The notes beneath the pieces are model-generated. The model had not been told where the DNA came from, made no database searches, and worked only from the letters and a program-made list of their open reading frames with translations. Below, piece by piece: positions 32,640 to 40,903 of a stretch of DNA of 64,000 bases (positions are counted from its first letter, which is position 1; every line of letters starts with the position of its first letter). The translations under genes and the position numbers were made by a program. This stretch comes from Croceimicrobium sp963977415 (lineage in GTDB: Bacteria > Bacteroidota > Bacteroidia > Flavobacteriales > Schleiferiaceae), in assembly GCA_963977415.1 (NCBI GenBank), contig CAXBOS010000003.1:248001-312000 (forward strand), in the 5' to 3' direction.

Positions 32640-33388
32640 TGTTAAAAAAATACCGTCCATTTTACCAAAGTGCTGGCCTACTTTATCTCAGTGAAGTTAT
32701 ACCAGCATTATACCTGCTTAAGTTCTTGGCTTTAGCTCCCCTTATCTTGGAGCTGCGGCAAAGCGGAAATTTCAATCGCAACTTAATCGGCATTTTGTTA
32801 ACCATGAGCGCTTGGTCTCTTGCCCTTTTTCTAGGCGATGAAGTGAGCTCTAGCTACCCGGTACTAAATGGATTAGCTTTAGTTCTCTACTTAATTAGCA
32901 AAGAGCGTCTCGGGCCACAACGCTCTTCCTTGGCTTTACTCTTCTTTTGGCTGAGTGCAGAAGGGTTAGCCTATAGTTTTACCTTTTTCGAAAACTGGTC
33001 ACACCCTTATAGTCAGGCCCTTTTCGATTTACAGTATGCCAAAAATTGGCTCAGTATAACGGGCTTTTTAGGAGCTAGCTTCTGGCTATTATTACTCAAT
33101 TATTTTGCTGCCTATTTGGGAAGCAAACAAGATCGTAGCAAATTAAATTGGCCCGCCTTGCTAAAAGGCTTTGGACTCTTAATTCTTCTAGGTATTGTTA
33201 TTCCGCTCGCCCTCAGTCCGCAAAGTACCATAGATGCCATTTCAGAATACCCGAGCTACGATTTAAAGCTCCTGCCCGCCGACCTGTTCTTGCAGCGCAT
33301 GGCTTATTTCCTAGCCTTTTTCCTACTCCTCTTTTTCATTGTAAAATATATTTTAAGAAACAGCAAACGCGATGATAGATTTACGTAG
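32639..33388 (+). CDS. Membrane protein resembling the N-terminal half of Lnt
   Basis: 249 aa with about seven hydrophobic helices. Residues 95-160 have a pattern like the apolipoprotein N-acyltransferase (Lnt) membrane half: WLSAEGLAYSFTFFENWSHP, then NWLSITGFLGASFWLLLLNY, which resembles the Lnt QW.E.TG..G.S.W block. The nitrilase-type catalytic domain (about 250 residues) that follows in Lnt is missing and is not encoded downstream. It may be a paralogue with a structural role or a remnant. Its start overlaps the PorV-like stop and its end overlaps the aldolase gene by 17 bp. Confidence 0.55.
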   Translation: MLKKYRPFYQSAGLLYLSEVIPALYLLKFLALAPLILELRQSGNFNRNLIGILLTMSAWSLALFLGDEVSSSYPVLNGLALVLYLISKERLGPQRSSLALLFFWLSAEGLAYSFTFFENWSHPYSQALFDLQYAKNWLSITGFLGASFWLLLLNYFAAYLGSKQDRSKLNWPALLKGFGLLILLGIVIPLALSPQSTIDAISEYPSYDLKLLPADLFLQRMAYFLAFFLLLFFIVKYILRNSKRDDRFT

Positions 33389-34391
33389 CGACACTTTTAC
33401 CAAGCCCCTGCCCGATATGCTCAAAGCCATGTGGGCGGCGGAAGTAGGCGATGATGTTTTTGGCGAAGACCCCACCATTAATGCCTTGGAAAAGAAGGCG
33501 GCAGAACTATTTGATATGGAAGCCGCCGTTTTTTGTCCTTCGGGCACGATGACCAATCAAATTGCCATAAATGTGCATACCCGTCCGGGACAAGAAATAA
33601 TTTGCCACGAATACTCCCACGTGTATAATTACGAAGGCGGCGGTATTGCCTTTAATAGTGGTTGCCAAGTGAGACCCTTAGCGGGTCCGCGCGGGAAATT
33701 AGAAGCCAACAGTGTGGCGGCAGCACTACAAAATCCTTTGGATATGCACGCGGCCACCAGTCGTTTGGTTGTATTAGAAAACACCACCAATAAGGGCGGT
33801 GGCGCTTGCTATGAGCTGAGTGAAATTGATGCGATTAAAAGTATTTGCGAAGAAAAAGGACTAGGACTACACCTCGACGGCGCACGTTTATGGAATGCTT
33901 TAATTGCTAAAAACCAAAAGCCTAGCGATTTTGGCAGTCGCTTCGATTCCATTTCCATCTGCCTTAGCAAAGGCCTCGGCTGCCCCGTTGGATCATTGCT
34001 ATTAGGTTCAAGCGAATTTATTCGAGAAGCCCGCTTTGTACGTAAAAAGTTCGGCGGTGCCATGCGACAAGCTGGATATTTAGCCGCGGCAGGTATTTAC
34101 GCCCTCGACCATCATATTGAGCGCCTTAGCGAAGATCACGCGAAAGCAAAAACCCTTGCTGATACGCTAAAATTAAGCCCTTGGATTGAAAAGGTAGAAA
34201 CCGTTGAAACCAATATCCTCATCTTTACTCTTAAAGCCGATAAAAATATCATTGCGTTTAATGCCGCTTTAAAAGCAGAAGGGATATAACATATTGACAT
34301 GGGACAAGGCAAACAACGTTTCGTTACCCATCACGATGTAAGCTTTGAAGACATTGACAAGGTTTGCCGCGTAATTGCCCAATTAGCTTAA
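33372..34391 (+). pseudogene. ltaE: Low-specificity L-threonine aldolase, interrupted by an in-frame TAA
   Basis: The PLP enzyme splits L-threonine (and allo-threonine) into glycine and acetaldehyde. The start MIDLRSDTFTKP and DDVFGEDPTIN are diagnostic. The PLP lysine lies in CLSKGLGCPVGS. The frame stops at TAA 34287-34289 after 305 residues, but the same frame continues with IDMGQGKQRFVTHHDVSFEDIDKVCRVIAQLA and a natural stop at 34391. That tail is the expected C-terminus, so a single base change, probably from a Lys (AAA) or Gln codon, created the stop. The sense of the remaining codons suggests a recent mutation or a sequencing error. Confidence 0.85.
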
Positions 34392-35012
34392 GAAAAGCAT
34401 CCCCACTGCTATTAAACTGAGAATAGTGATTTGTAAAATGCGCGACCATTTCCAAAAAGTGGGGCTTTGTAAAAAGCTTCCAAAATAACTGGCCATCGCG
34501 GCCATTAAACTGAAAATTAAGGCGGCCTGCAGCATGAAAGTCGCCCCTAAAAATAGCATTTGTCCAAAATTCGACCAAGAAGCGGTTTCGGACACAAACT
34601 GCGGTAACAAAGCCAGAAAGAAAAGCGTAACCTTAGGGTTCAACACATTCATTAAAAAGCCTTTACGATAAGAAGTCCAAAATCCCTTAGGTCCCGTATT
34701 TTCAGGCTTTTGCCATTGAAAAGATTCGGGCTTTTCACGCCAAGCTCCGTAGGCCAGATGCAGTAAATAAGCTGCTCCCGCCAAGCGAATAAACCAAGAC
34801 AAAGCCGGCCACTCCTTTATTAAAAGCGCAAAACCACTTGCGGTAAGAAGCGTATGCACCAAAACTCCCGAGGCTAAACCAAGCGAAAGACTGAAGCCAC
34901 GCTTAAAGCCACGACTTAAACTTTCGGTGATCACATACATGTTATCTGGTCCTGGCAGAAATGTGAGAGAAATGGCTGCCACCAGAAAAGCTAAAAAGCT
35001 ATTTACATCCAT
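34383..35012 (-). CDS. LysE/RhtB family amino-acid exporter
   Basis: 209 aa from the ATG at 35012 (MDVNSFLAFLVAAISLTFLPGPDN); the frame runs upstream without homology. Six hydrophobic segments and the family motif LTFLPGPDNMYVITESLSRGFKRG are clear, with NPKVTLFFLALLPQF later. It exports small amino acids or homoserine lactone-like solutes by proton antiport. It converges with the threonine aldolase gene and overlaps its full-length end by 9 bp. Confidence 0.85.
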   Translation of the reverse strand: MDVNSFLAFLVAAISLTFLPGPDNMYVITESLSRGFKRGFSLSLGLASGVLVHTLLTASGFALLIKEWPALSWFIRLAGAAYLLHLAYGAWREKPESFQWQKPENTGPKGFWTSYRKGFLMNVLNPKVTLFFLALLPQFVSETASWSNFGQMLFLGATFMLQAALIFSLMAAMASYFGSFLQSPTFWKWSRILQITILSLIAVGMLFLS

Positions 35013-35051
35013 AATTTTGCTAATAAGCGACCTATAATGCACCTTTGTAAT

Positions 35052-35561
35052 ATGCAAAAAAACGCTGAAAATCTGGATTGGCATGCTTTCTACACCAAAC
35101 CACGCACTGAAAAGAAATTAGCGGAGCGCTTACGCGCAAAAGGTTTTGAAGTTTACGCGCCTACCCAAACCATTTTAAAACAATGGAGCGACCGGAAAAA
35201 AATGGTGGAAGAGCCCCTTTTCCGCTCCTATGTTTTTGTGCAAATCGACTACAAGGATTACTTAGAAATTTTGCAAACACCTGGCGCCGTGGCCATTGTT
35301 CGTTGGTTAGGCAAACCTGCAGTAATTCGCGATGAGGAAATTGCGGCCATTAAAGAGTTTTTAAAACTAAGCAGTGGCATGGCCATCGAATTGCGCGATT
35401 TCAAAAAAGGCGATCAATTACGCGTGAAACACGGAAATTTAGAAAACGCAGTAGGAACGGTAGTGCGTCAAACCAAAAGCAAAGTAATTTTAGAAATCGA
35501 AAAATTAGGCATGGCGCTCTACGCAGAAGTCCCTAAAAGTCAAGTTGAAAACACCCACTAA
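35052..35561 (+). CDS. NusG-like transcription antiterminator (UpxY/RfaH type)
   Basis: 169 aa from the ATG at 35052. The N-terminal NGN domain (DWHAFYTKPRTEKKLAERL, PLFRSYVFVQIDYKDY) is followed by a KOW region (KGDQLRVKHGNLENAVGTVV). It is shorter and more divergent than housekeeping NusG and resembles UpxY-type specialised paralogues, which control long operons such as capsule clusters. No capsule genes are visible here. The following thioredoxin-like gene starts 3 bp after its stop. Confidence 0.8.
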   Translation: MQKNAENLDWHAFYTKPRTEKKLAERLRAKGFEVYAPTQTILKQWSDRKKMVEEPLFRSYVFVQIDYKDYLEILQTPGAVAIVRWLGKPAVIRDEEIAAIKEFLKLSSGMAIELRDFKKGDQLRVKHGNLENAVGTVVRQTKSKVILEIEKLGMALYAEVPKSQVENTH

Positions 35562-35564
35562 AAT

Positions 35565-36098
35565 ATGCGCTTATCCATTTTAACTCTCATTCTCCTTCTT
35601 TCACATATCGGCTTTAGCCAAGAAAGCATTAACTGGATTAAAATTGAAGATTTAGAAGCGGCTCAAGCCAAAGAACCGCGCAAAGTGCTAATCGACCTGT
35701 ATACCAATTGGTGTCATTGGTGCCACAAAATGGATGAGAATACCTTTCAAAATCCTGGTATCGCATCTTATGTAAATGAAAACTTTTACGCCGTGCGCTT
35801 TAATGCAGAGCAGAAAGACACGATACTTTTTAAAGGACAAAAGTTTGGTTTTGTAGCACAGGGACGCAAGGGCTATAATGAGCTGGCAGCCGTTTTAGCC
35901 AAGGGCCGACTTTCCTATCCAACTATTGTTTATTTAGACGAAGAACTCAACCTTATTCAACCCGTACCAGGCTATATGGATGCGAAGGCCTTTGAGCAAG
36001 TGATTACTTATCTGGGCGAAGACCACCACAAAGAGCAGGAGTTTGAGCAATATAAGACGAATTACACCGGAAATATTCATAAATCGGGGAAAGAATAG
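35565..36098 (+). CDS. Periplasmic thioredoxin-like protein with a CHWC motif
   Basis: 177 aa with a signal peptide (MRLSILTLILLLSHIGFSQ). VLIDLYTNWCHWCHKMDENTFQNPGI is the Thioredoxin_7/DUF255-type active site (C-H-W-C), followed by strands and the cis-Pro segment SYPTIVYLDEE. It is a likely disulfide or thiol oxidoreductase of the periplasm. It is co-transcribed with the NusG-like gene, 3 bp apart. Confidence 0.85.
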   Translation: MRLSILTLILLLSHIGFSQESINWIKIEDLEAAQAKEPRKVLIDLYTNWCHWCHKMDENTFQNPGIASYVNENFYAVRFNAEQKDTILFKGQKFGFVAQGRKGYNELAAVLAKGRLSYPTIVYLDEELNLIQPVPGYMDAKAFEQVITYLGEDHHKEQEFEQYKTNYTGNIHKSGKE

Positions 36099-36131
36099 CG
36101 GCAGAATAGGCCGAGGAAAATTCTTTAAAAT

Positions 36132-36139
36132 TACCTTTG
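36132..36139 (+). promoter_or_regulatory. -7 promoter box for pheT
   Basis: TACCTTTG matches TAnnTTTG and lies 20 bp before the pheT ATG. Confidence 0.6.
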
Positions 36140-36159
36140 CCGCCTCATAAGATAAAGGC

Positions 36160-38583
36160 ATGAAAATCTCCTACAACTGGCTTAAACAGTACCTCGATAT
36201 AAAATTACCCGCCGAAAGGGTTTCCGAACTATTAACCGATACCGGTTTAGAAGTAGAAGGACTAGAGCAAATTGATACCATTAAAGGTGGTTTGCGCGGC
36301 GTAGTGATTGGCGAAGTTTTAACATGTGAGAAACATCCTAATGCCGACAAACTCAACTGCACCACGGTAAATATTGGCGGCGATGAAATTCTCCCCATCG
36401 TATGCGGAGCGCCCAATGTGGCGGCAGGTCAAAAAGTTTTAGTAGCCACCGTTGGCACGGAGATTTACACAGAAGACGATTCCTTTACCATTAAGAAAAG
36501 TAAAATTAGAGGCGAAGTTTCGCAGGGTATGATTTGCGCCGAAGACGAATTAGGTCTGGGTGAAAGTCATGATGGCATTATGGTCCTTCCGGCAGATGCG
36601 CAAGTAGGACAAGCCGCGGCCGAATACTTTAATATCGAAAGTGATTTTGTTTTCGAAATTGGCCTTACCCCCAACCGTACAGATGCAATGTCGCATTATG
36701 GTGTAGCCCGCGATTTAAGAGCGGCCATTTTAAGATACGAAGGCGGAAACCTAGCCCTCACCCTTCCAACCCTTACTCCTTTAAGCAATAGCAGCGAAGA
36801 CCTGCCGATAAAGATTAGCATTAAAAACAGCGAAGCTTGTTATCGCTACAGCGGATTAGCTCTGAAAAATGTTCAGGTTAAAACTTCACCCGACTGGCTA
36901 CAAAACAGACTGAGAGCCATTGGCTTAAAGCCACTAAATAATATTGTAGATATTACCAATTACGTATTACACGAAACGGGACATCCTCTACATGCCTTTG
37001 ATGCCGCCAAAATTAGTGGCGCAGAAATTAATGTTCAAAACGCCGAAGAAGGGCAGGTTTTCACCACCTTGGATGGTAGCGAGTTAAAGTTGAGCAACAA
37101 AGATTTAATGATTTGTGATGCCGAAAAGCCTTTAGTTCTTGCCGGCGTTTATGGTGGATTGAATTCAGGCGTAAGCCAAGAAACCACGAGCGTATTTTTA
37201 GAAGCCGCTTATTTTAATTCGGTGAGCGTGCGAAAAAGTGCCAAGCGCCATGGCTTAAATACCGATTCATCTTTCCGCTACGAAAGAGGCGTAGACCCAG
37301 AAATGACCCTTTTCGCCTTAAAGCGCGCGGCTAGTTTAATGATCGAGTTAGCTGGAGCTGAATTAGCCATGAATATTAAAGACGAGCATCCGCATACCAT
37401 CGAGGCTACGCAGGTAGTACTTGATCTTAATCGCATGAATACCCTGATCGGGCATAGCATTGAGCCTGATTTAGTACGCAGCATTCTGCATAGTTTAGAT
37501 ATTCGTATCCTTTCCGAATCGCATCAAAAATTAAATTTAGAAGTCCCAACTTACCGCATTGATGTGCAAAGGGAGGCCGACGTAATTGAGGAAGTACTGC
37601 GTATTTACGGTTTCAACGCCGTGCCTTACGATGGCCCCATGCGTATTTCCGTTGCTAAAATTGACCCCAAAGATGACAGCCGCGAGCGGGAAATAATCAG
37701 CAATTTGCTAGCTAGCCTTGGTTTTAACGAGATGATGAACAACTCTTTAACCAAAGCAAGTTATTATAATGACTTTGGCTTTAAGATCGAAGAAAGCATC
37801 CAAATGTTAAACCCTTTAAGTCAAGATTTAGCGGTTATGCGCCAAAGCCTTGTTTTCGGAGGCTTAGAAGCGGTAGCACATAATAGCAAGAGACAGCGCA
37901 GCGATATTTCCCTATTTGAATTTGGCCGCGAGTATAAACTTGATGGGGAGAAATTTCAGGAACGTGAAAGCCTCGGCTTGTGGATTAGCGGAAAAGACAA
38001 ACCCGAAAACTGGCAGAAGCCTAATGAGGAAAGTGACTTTTATACTTTAAAACAAAGCTGCGTAAAGATTTTAGAACGCTTAGGCATTGACAAACTCAAA
38101 GAAGATGCGCTTGATAATCCAATTTACTTAGAAGGGATAAGCTTAAAACAAGGTGATAAGGAAATTGCCAGTATCGGACTGCTTAGCACCAAGTTGACAA
38201 AATCTTTAGAAATTAAAGCGCCTGTTTTTTATGCCCATTTCGATTGGTCTGCTCTGGTTAAGATTGCTAAACGCAAGAAAATTGTGATGGCCGATTTACC
38301 AAAATACCCGGCGGTTCGTCGCGACTTAGCCCTTTTAGTGGATAGCGCCACGACCTACGCATCTTTGCGCCAAGCCAGCCAAAAAGCAGGTGGAGCCCTA
38401 TTAAGAGATATAAACTTATTTGATGTTTACCAAGGCAAGAATCTGCCTGAAGGCAAGAAATCTTATGCTTTAAGCTTTGTTTTCAGACACGATGAAAAAA
38501 CGCTTAATGATGCGGCGGTAGATCAATCGATTAAGAAAATCTTAGGTAGCTTAGAAAAGCAGTTTCAGGCGAGTTTGCGCTAA
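36160..38583 (+). CDS. pheT: Phenylalanyl-tRNA synthetase beta subunit
   Basis: 807 aa, typical length. It charges tRNA-Phe together with PheS. Domains in order: N-terminal helix and tRNA-binding EMAP-like domain (about residues 40-150), B3/B4 editing domain (about 210-390), B5 (about 400-475), catalytic-like core and the C-terminal FDX-ACB anticodon domain (about 710-805, KYPAVRRDLALLVDSATTY). The start MKISYNWLKQYLDI is diagnostic. pheS is not adjacent, so the subunits are split in this genome. Confidence 0.97.
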   Translation: MKISYNWLKQYLDIKLPAERVSELLTDTGLEVEGLEQIDTIKGGLRGVVIGEVLTCEKHPNADKLNCTTVNIGGDEILPIVCGAPNVAAGQKVLVATVGTEIYTEDDSFTIKKSKIRGEVSQGMICAEDELGLGESHDGIMVLPADAQVGQAAAEYFNIESDFVFEIGLTPNRTDAMSHYGVARDLRAAILRYEGGNLALTLPTLTPLSNSSEDLPIKISIKNSEACYRYSGLALKNVQVKTSPDWLQNRLRAIGLKPLNNIVDITNYVLHETGHPLHAFDAAKISGAEINVQNAEEGQVFTTLDGSELKLSNKDLMICDAEKPLVLAGVYGGLNSGVSQETTSVFLEAAYFNSVSVRKSAKRHGLNTDSSFRYERGVDPEMTLFALKRAASLMIELAGAELAMNIKDEHPHTIEATQVVLDLNRMNTLIGHSIEPDLVRSILHSLDIRILSESHQKLNLEVPTYRIDVQREADVIEEVLRIYGFNAVPYDGPMRISVAKIDPKDDSREREIISNLLASLGFNEMMNNSLTKASYYNDFGFKIEESIQMLNPLSQDLAVMRQSLVFGGLEAVAHNSKRQRSDISLFEFGREYKLDGEKFQERESLGLWISGKDKPENWQKPNEESDFYTLKQSCVKILERLGIDKLKEDALDNPIYLEGISLKQGDKEIASIGLLSTKLTKSLEIKAPVFYAHFDWSALVKIAKRKKIVMADLPKYPAVRRDLALLVDSATTYASLRQASQKAGGALLRDINLFDVYQGKNLPEGKKSYALSFVFRHDEKTLNDAAVDQSIKKILGSLEKQFQASLR

Positions 38584-38602
38584 TAATTATAAGATTAATA
38601 CT

Positions 38603-39265
38603 CTAAGGTTTCAAGCTTAGACAGATTTCAATTTGCGGCAGAAATAGAAATTTACTCATATTTTGTTTAAACTGATTTGCCTCTTCTAAAGAGCCGAAAA
38701 GCAATTGACTTGAGTCTTCAATCTCAACTTTTGGTTTACCAAGGTACTGGACACCCAAGTTAACCGAGAGCCCCATGGTTTTCGTGGGAATTAAATCCCC
38801 CCATCCTAAACCTAAAAAAAGAGCAGCTCCATTATTCGAAACCCTGAGTCCTGACTGAAATTCTTGGATAAAGGGATTATAGTTATAAAAGCCAGTTAAG
38901 CTTAAATTATCAAAATGACTCATTCCAACAATCCATTTGAACCTTCTTCTCTCTCGGGGATAATACTCTAGTTGAGCAACTAATTGAAAGCAAGTAAATT
39001 GGGTTCGTCTATCTCTTGAAAGATTCATACCTGTTGGACGCCAATCTATACCACTTAAAGTCAAAAGACTAAATCCCGCCCGCAAATTAAACTGCGAAGC
39101 TACTTTTAATGCATAATGTACACCCAAACCTGTAGAGCCGGTACTTAATATAAATGCAAAACTAGTGGAATCACTAGGTGGGTAAAAGTTATTAATTTGC
39201 GGTTTTCCTTGTGCTTTTAGGCCAAGTGAAAAAAGAAGGATTAAAATTGCAAAACAATATTTCAA
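38603..39265 (-). CDS. Outer-membrane beta-barrel protein, function unknown
   Basis: 220 aa with a signal peptide (MKYCFAILILLFSLGLKAQG) and alternating amphipathic strands, predicted 8-10 strands. It ends 19 bp from pheT on the other strand. No motif identifies a transported or bound molecule. Confidence 0.7.
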   Translation of the reverse strand: MKYCFAILILLFSLGLKAQGKPQINNFYPPSDSTSFAFILSTGSTGLGVHYALKVASQFNLRAGFSLLTLSGIDWRPTGMNLSRDRRTQFTCFQLVAQLEYYPRERRRFKWIVGMSHFDNLSLTGFYNYNPFIQEFQSGLRVSNNGAALFLGLGWGDLIPTKTMGLSVNLGVQYLGKPKVEIEDSSQLLFGSLEEANQFKQNMSKFLFLPQIEICLSLKP

Positions 39266-39462
39266 GAGAGGACGTTTTAATTTTTTCTTGCAACAAAAGA
39301 AATTAAAAGACCCGTACCCCCGCTAATTCAAGAAAATTCGCTTTGCAACAACTAAAGATATTTAATCGAATAAAAAAACAAAAAACTGTTTTTCAGGCTA
39401 TTGAACGAAATTTTTCCCTTTAAATTAATCTCCTTTTCTCGCACATAATAAAAGGGACATAC

Positions 39463-39470
39463 TAATTTTG
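39463..39470 (+). promoter_or_regulatory. -7 promoter box for the deacetylase-family gene
   Basis: TAATTTTG fits TAnnTTTG and lies 14 bp before the ATG, so the 5' leader is very short. Confidence 0.45.
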
Positions 39471-39484
39471 ACCCTAATTCTATT

Positions 39485-40387
39485 ATGCTAAAAATTGCCT
39501 ACGACCCTATTTATCATCACCCATTACCCAAGGGACATCGTTTCCCAATGGAGAAATATTCTTTGCTGCCACAGCAACTGAAGTATGAAGGCACTTGCAG
39601 CGAGGCGAATTTTTTCAGTCCTGGCTTATTAAGTGAAGAGCAAATTTTACGCACCCATAAAGAAGAGTATTGGCTGAAGTTAAAAAACCTAAAACTTAAC
39701 CACGCGGAAGAGCGCCGTACCGGCTTTCCGCTTTCCGCCCAATTAGTAGAACGAGAAAGGCGTATTAATCAAGGTACGATCGAAACTGCCCTTTATGCTT
39801 TGCAATATGGGGTTTCGCTGAATATTGCGGGGGGCACCCACCATGCCTATACCGATCGCGGAGAGGGCTTTTGCCTACTCAATGATATTGCTATTGCCTC
39901 GCATTATTTATTAGACCATAATCTCGCCCAGCGCATCTTAGTGGTGGATCTAGATGTGCATCAAGGCAATGGCACCGCCGAAATTATGGCGAAGGAAGAG
40001 CGGGTTTTCACCTTCTCCATGCATGGCGAAAAAAACTACCCCTTGCATAAAGAAAAATCCGATTTAGACATTGCTTTAGCCGACCAGTGCGATGATGCTA
40101 CTTATTTGGCAAAGCTCGCGTATCATCTACCCAAAATTTTAGAAGACTTTCCTGCAGATTTTATTTTTTACCAAAGTGGTGTTGATGTTTTAGCGAGTGA
40201 TAAGCTAGGACGTTTGGCTTTGAGTAAAGAAGGCTGCAAAAGTCGCGATCGATTTGTTTTAGAAAGCGCTAAACAGCGCCAAATACCCGTGGCTATTTCA
40301 ATGGGAGGAGGATATAGCACGAAAATTAGTGATATTATTGAGGCGCATGCCAATACTTTTCGAGTGGCACAAAGCATCTGGGGTTAG
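39485..40387 (+). CDS. Histone deacetylase family hydrolase (AcuC/class II-like)
   Basis: 300 aa, the length of bacterial family members. The zinc and catalytic residues are visible: GGTHHAYTDRGEGFCLLND (His-His dyad), VDLDVHQGNGTAE (D, H ligands) and SGVDVLASDKLGRLALS (D ligand). ISMGGGYS closes the site. Bacterial members deacetylate acetyl-CoA synthetase, acetylpolyamines or other small amides; the substrate cannot be told here. It is a single gene. Confidence 0.9.
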   Translation: MLKIAYDPIYHHPLPKGHRFPMEKYSLLPQQLKYEGTCSEANFFSPGLLSEEQILRTHKEEYWLKLKNLKLNHAEERRTGFPLSAQLVERERRINQGTIETALYALQYGVSLNIAGGTHHAYTDRGEGFCLLNDIAIASHYLLDHNLAQRILVVDLDVHQGNGTAEIMAKEERVFTFSMHGEKNYPLHKEKSDLDIALADQCDDATYLAKLAYHLPKILEDFPADFIFYQSGVDVLASDKLGRLALSKEGCKSRDRFVLESAKQRQIPVAISMGGGYSTKISDIIEAHANTFRVAQSIWG

Positions 40388-40672
40388 AGCAAGCTGCCTT
40401 ACATTTCTGCATTTTGCTTTTTTTTCATAGTACAATTTAAGAGTTAAAAAAATCTAATATGTTGTTTAACACATAAATACACTCTAGTAAAAAAAAGACA
40501 CCTATCTTTACTTTAATATTTTGCTGCCTTCTAAAGGATAACATTAGTTACATTTGAATGTAAATCAAGCCAGGGGCGATTTTCATTTGTTAACTAGTGG
40601 GTTAGAAGGAACAGATAAAAGCTTAGTCCCCTGCTTGATTTTCTTAAAAACCAAAACAGATTTTACTTATTG
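40388..40672. other. Leader region with a long imperfect stem
   Basis: AAATCAAGCCAGGGG (from 40562) can pair with CCCCTGCTTGATTTT (to about 40643) across a loop of about 50 nt. This structure lies just upstream of a 58-codon gene and could be a small RNA, a leader structure or a terminator. The rest is AT-rich and without a frame. Confidence 0.4.
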
Positions 40673-40849
40673 ATGTCTATCAAAAATTCAGGGAAAGAGC
40701 GCATCCGTAAAAAGTTTGTCTTGTATAAAAATCTTGGCCGTAGCAGGCTGTTTTTCCGCAGCGTGTGGATTAAAGAGGTTTTTGACGGTACGCGCTGGCG
40801 CAGATCACAAATTCTAAAAGAAAAACCTAAATCTACCGATCAGGAGTAG
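40673..40849 (+). CDS. Small basic protein, 58 aa
   Basis: An ATG-started frame of 59 codons including the stop, followed 6 bp later by a clear terminator. The product is rich in Arg and Lys (KERIRKKFVLYKNLGRSRLFF, RWRRSQILKEKPK), so it may bind RNA or the ribosome. No family recognised. The terminator and the structured upstream region favour a real gene. Confidence 0.55.
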   Translation: MSIKNSGKERIRKKFVLYKNLGRSRLFFRSVWIKEVFDGTRWRRSQILKEKPKSTDQE

Positions 40850-40855
40850 AAACTC

Positions 40856-40881
40856 AAAGCCGTTTAAAGACGGCTTTTTTT
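40856..40881 (+). terminator. Rho-independent terminator after the 58-aa gene
   Basis: AAAGCCGTTT and AGACGGCTTT form a stem with a long T run. Confidence 0.85.
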
Positions 40882-40903
40882 GTGAATAAGCCACTCTTCA
40901 TCC

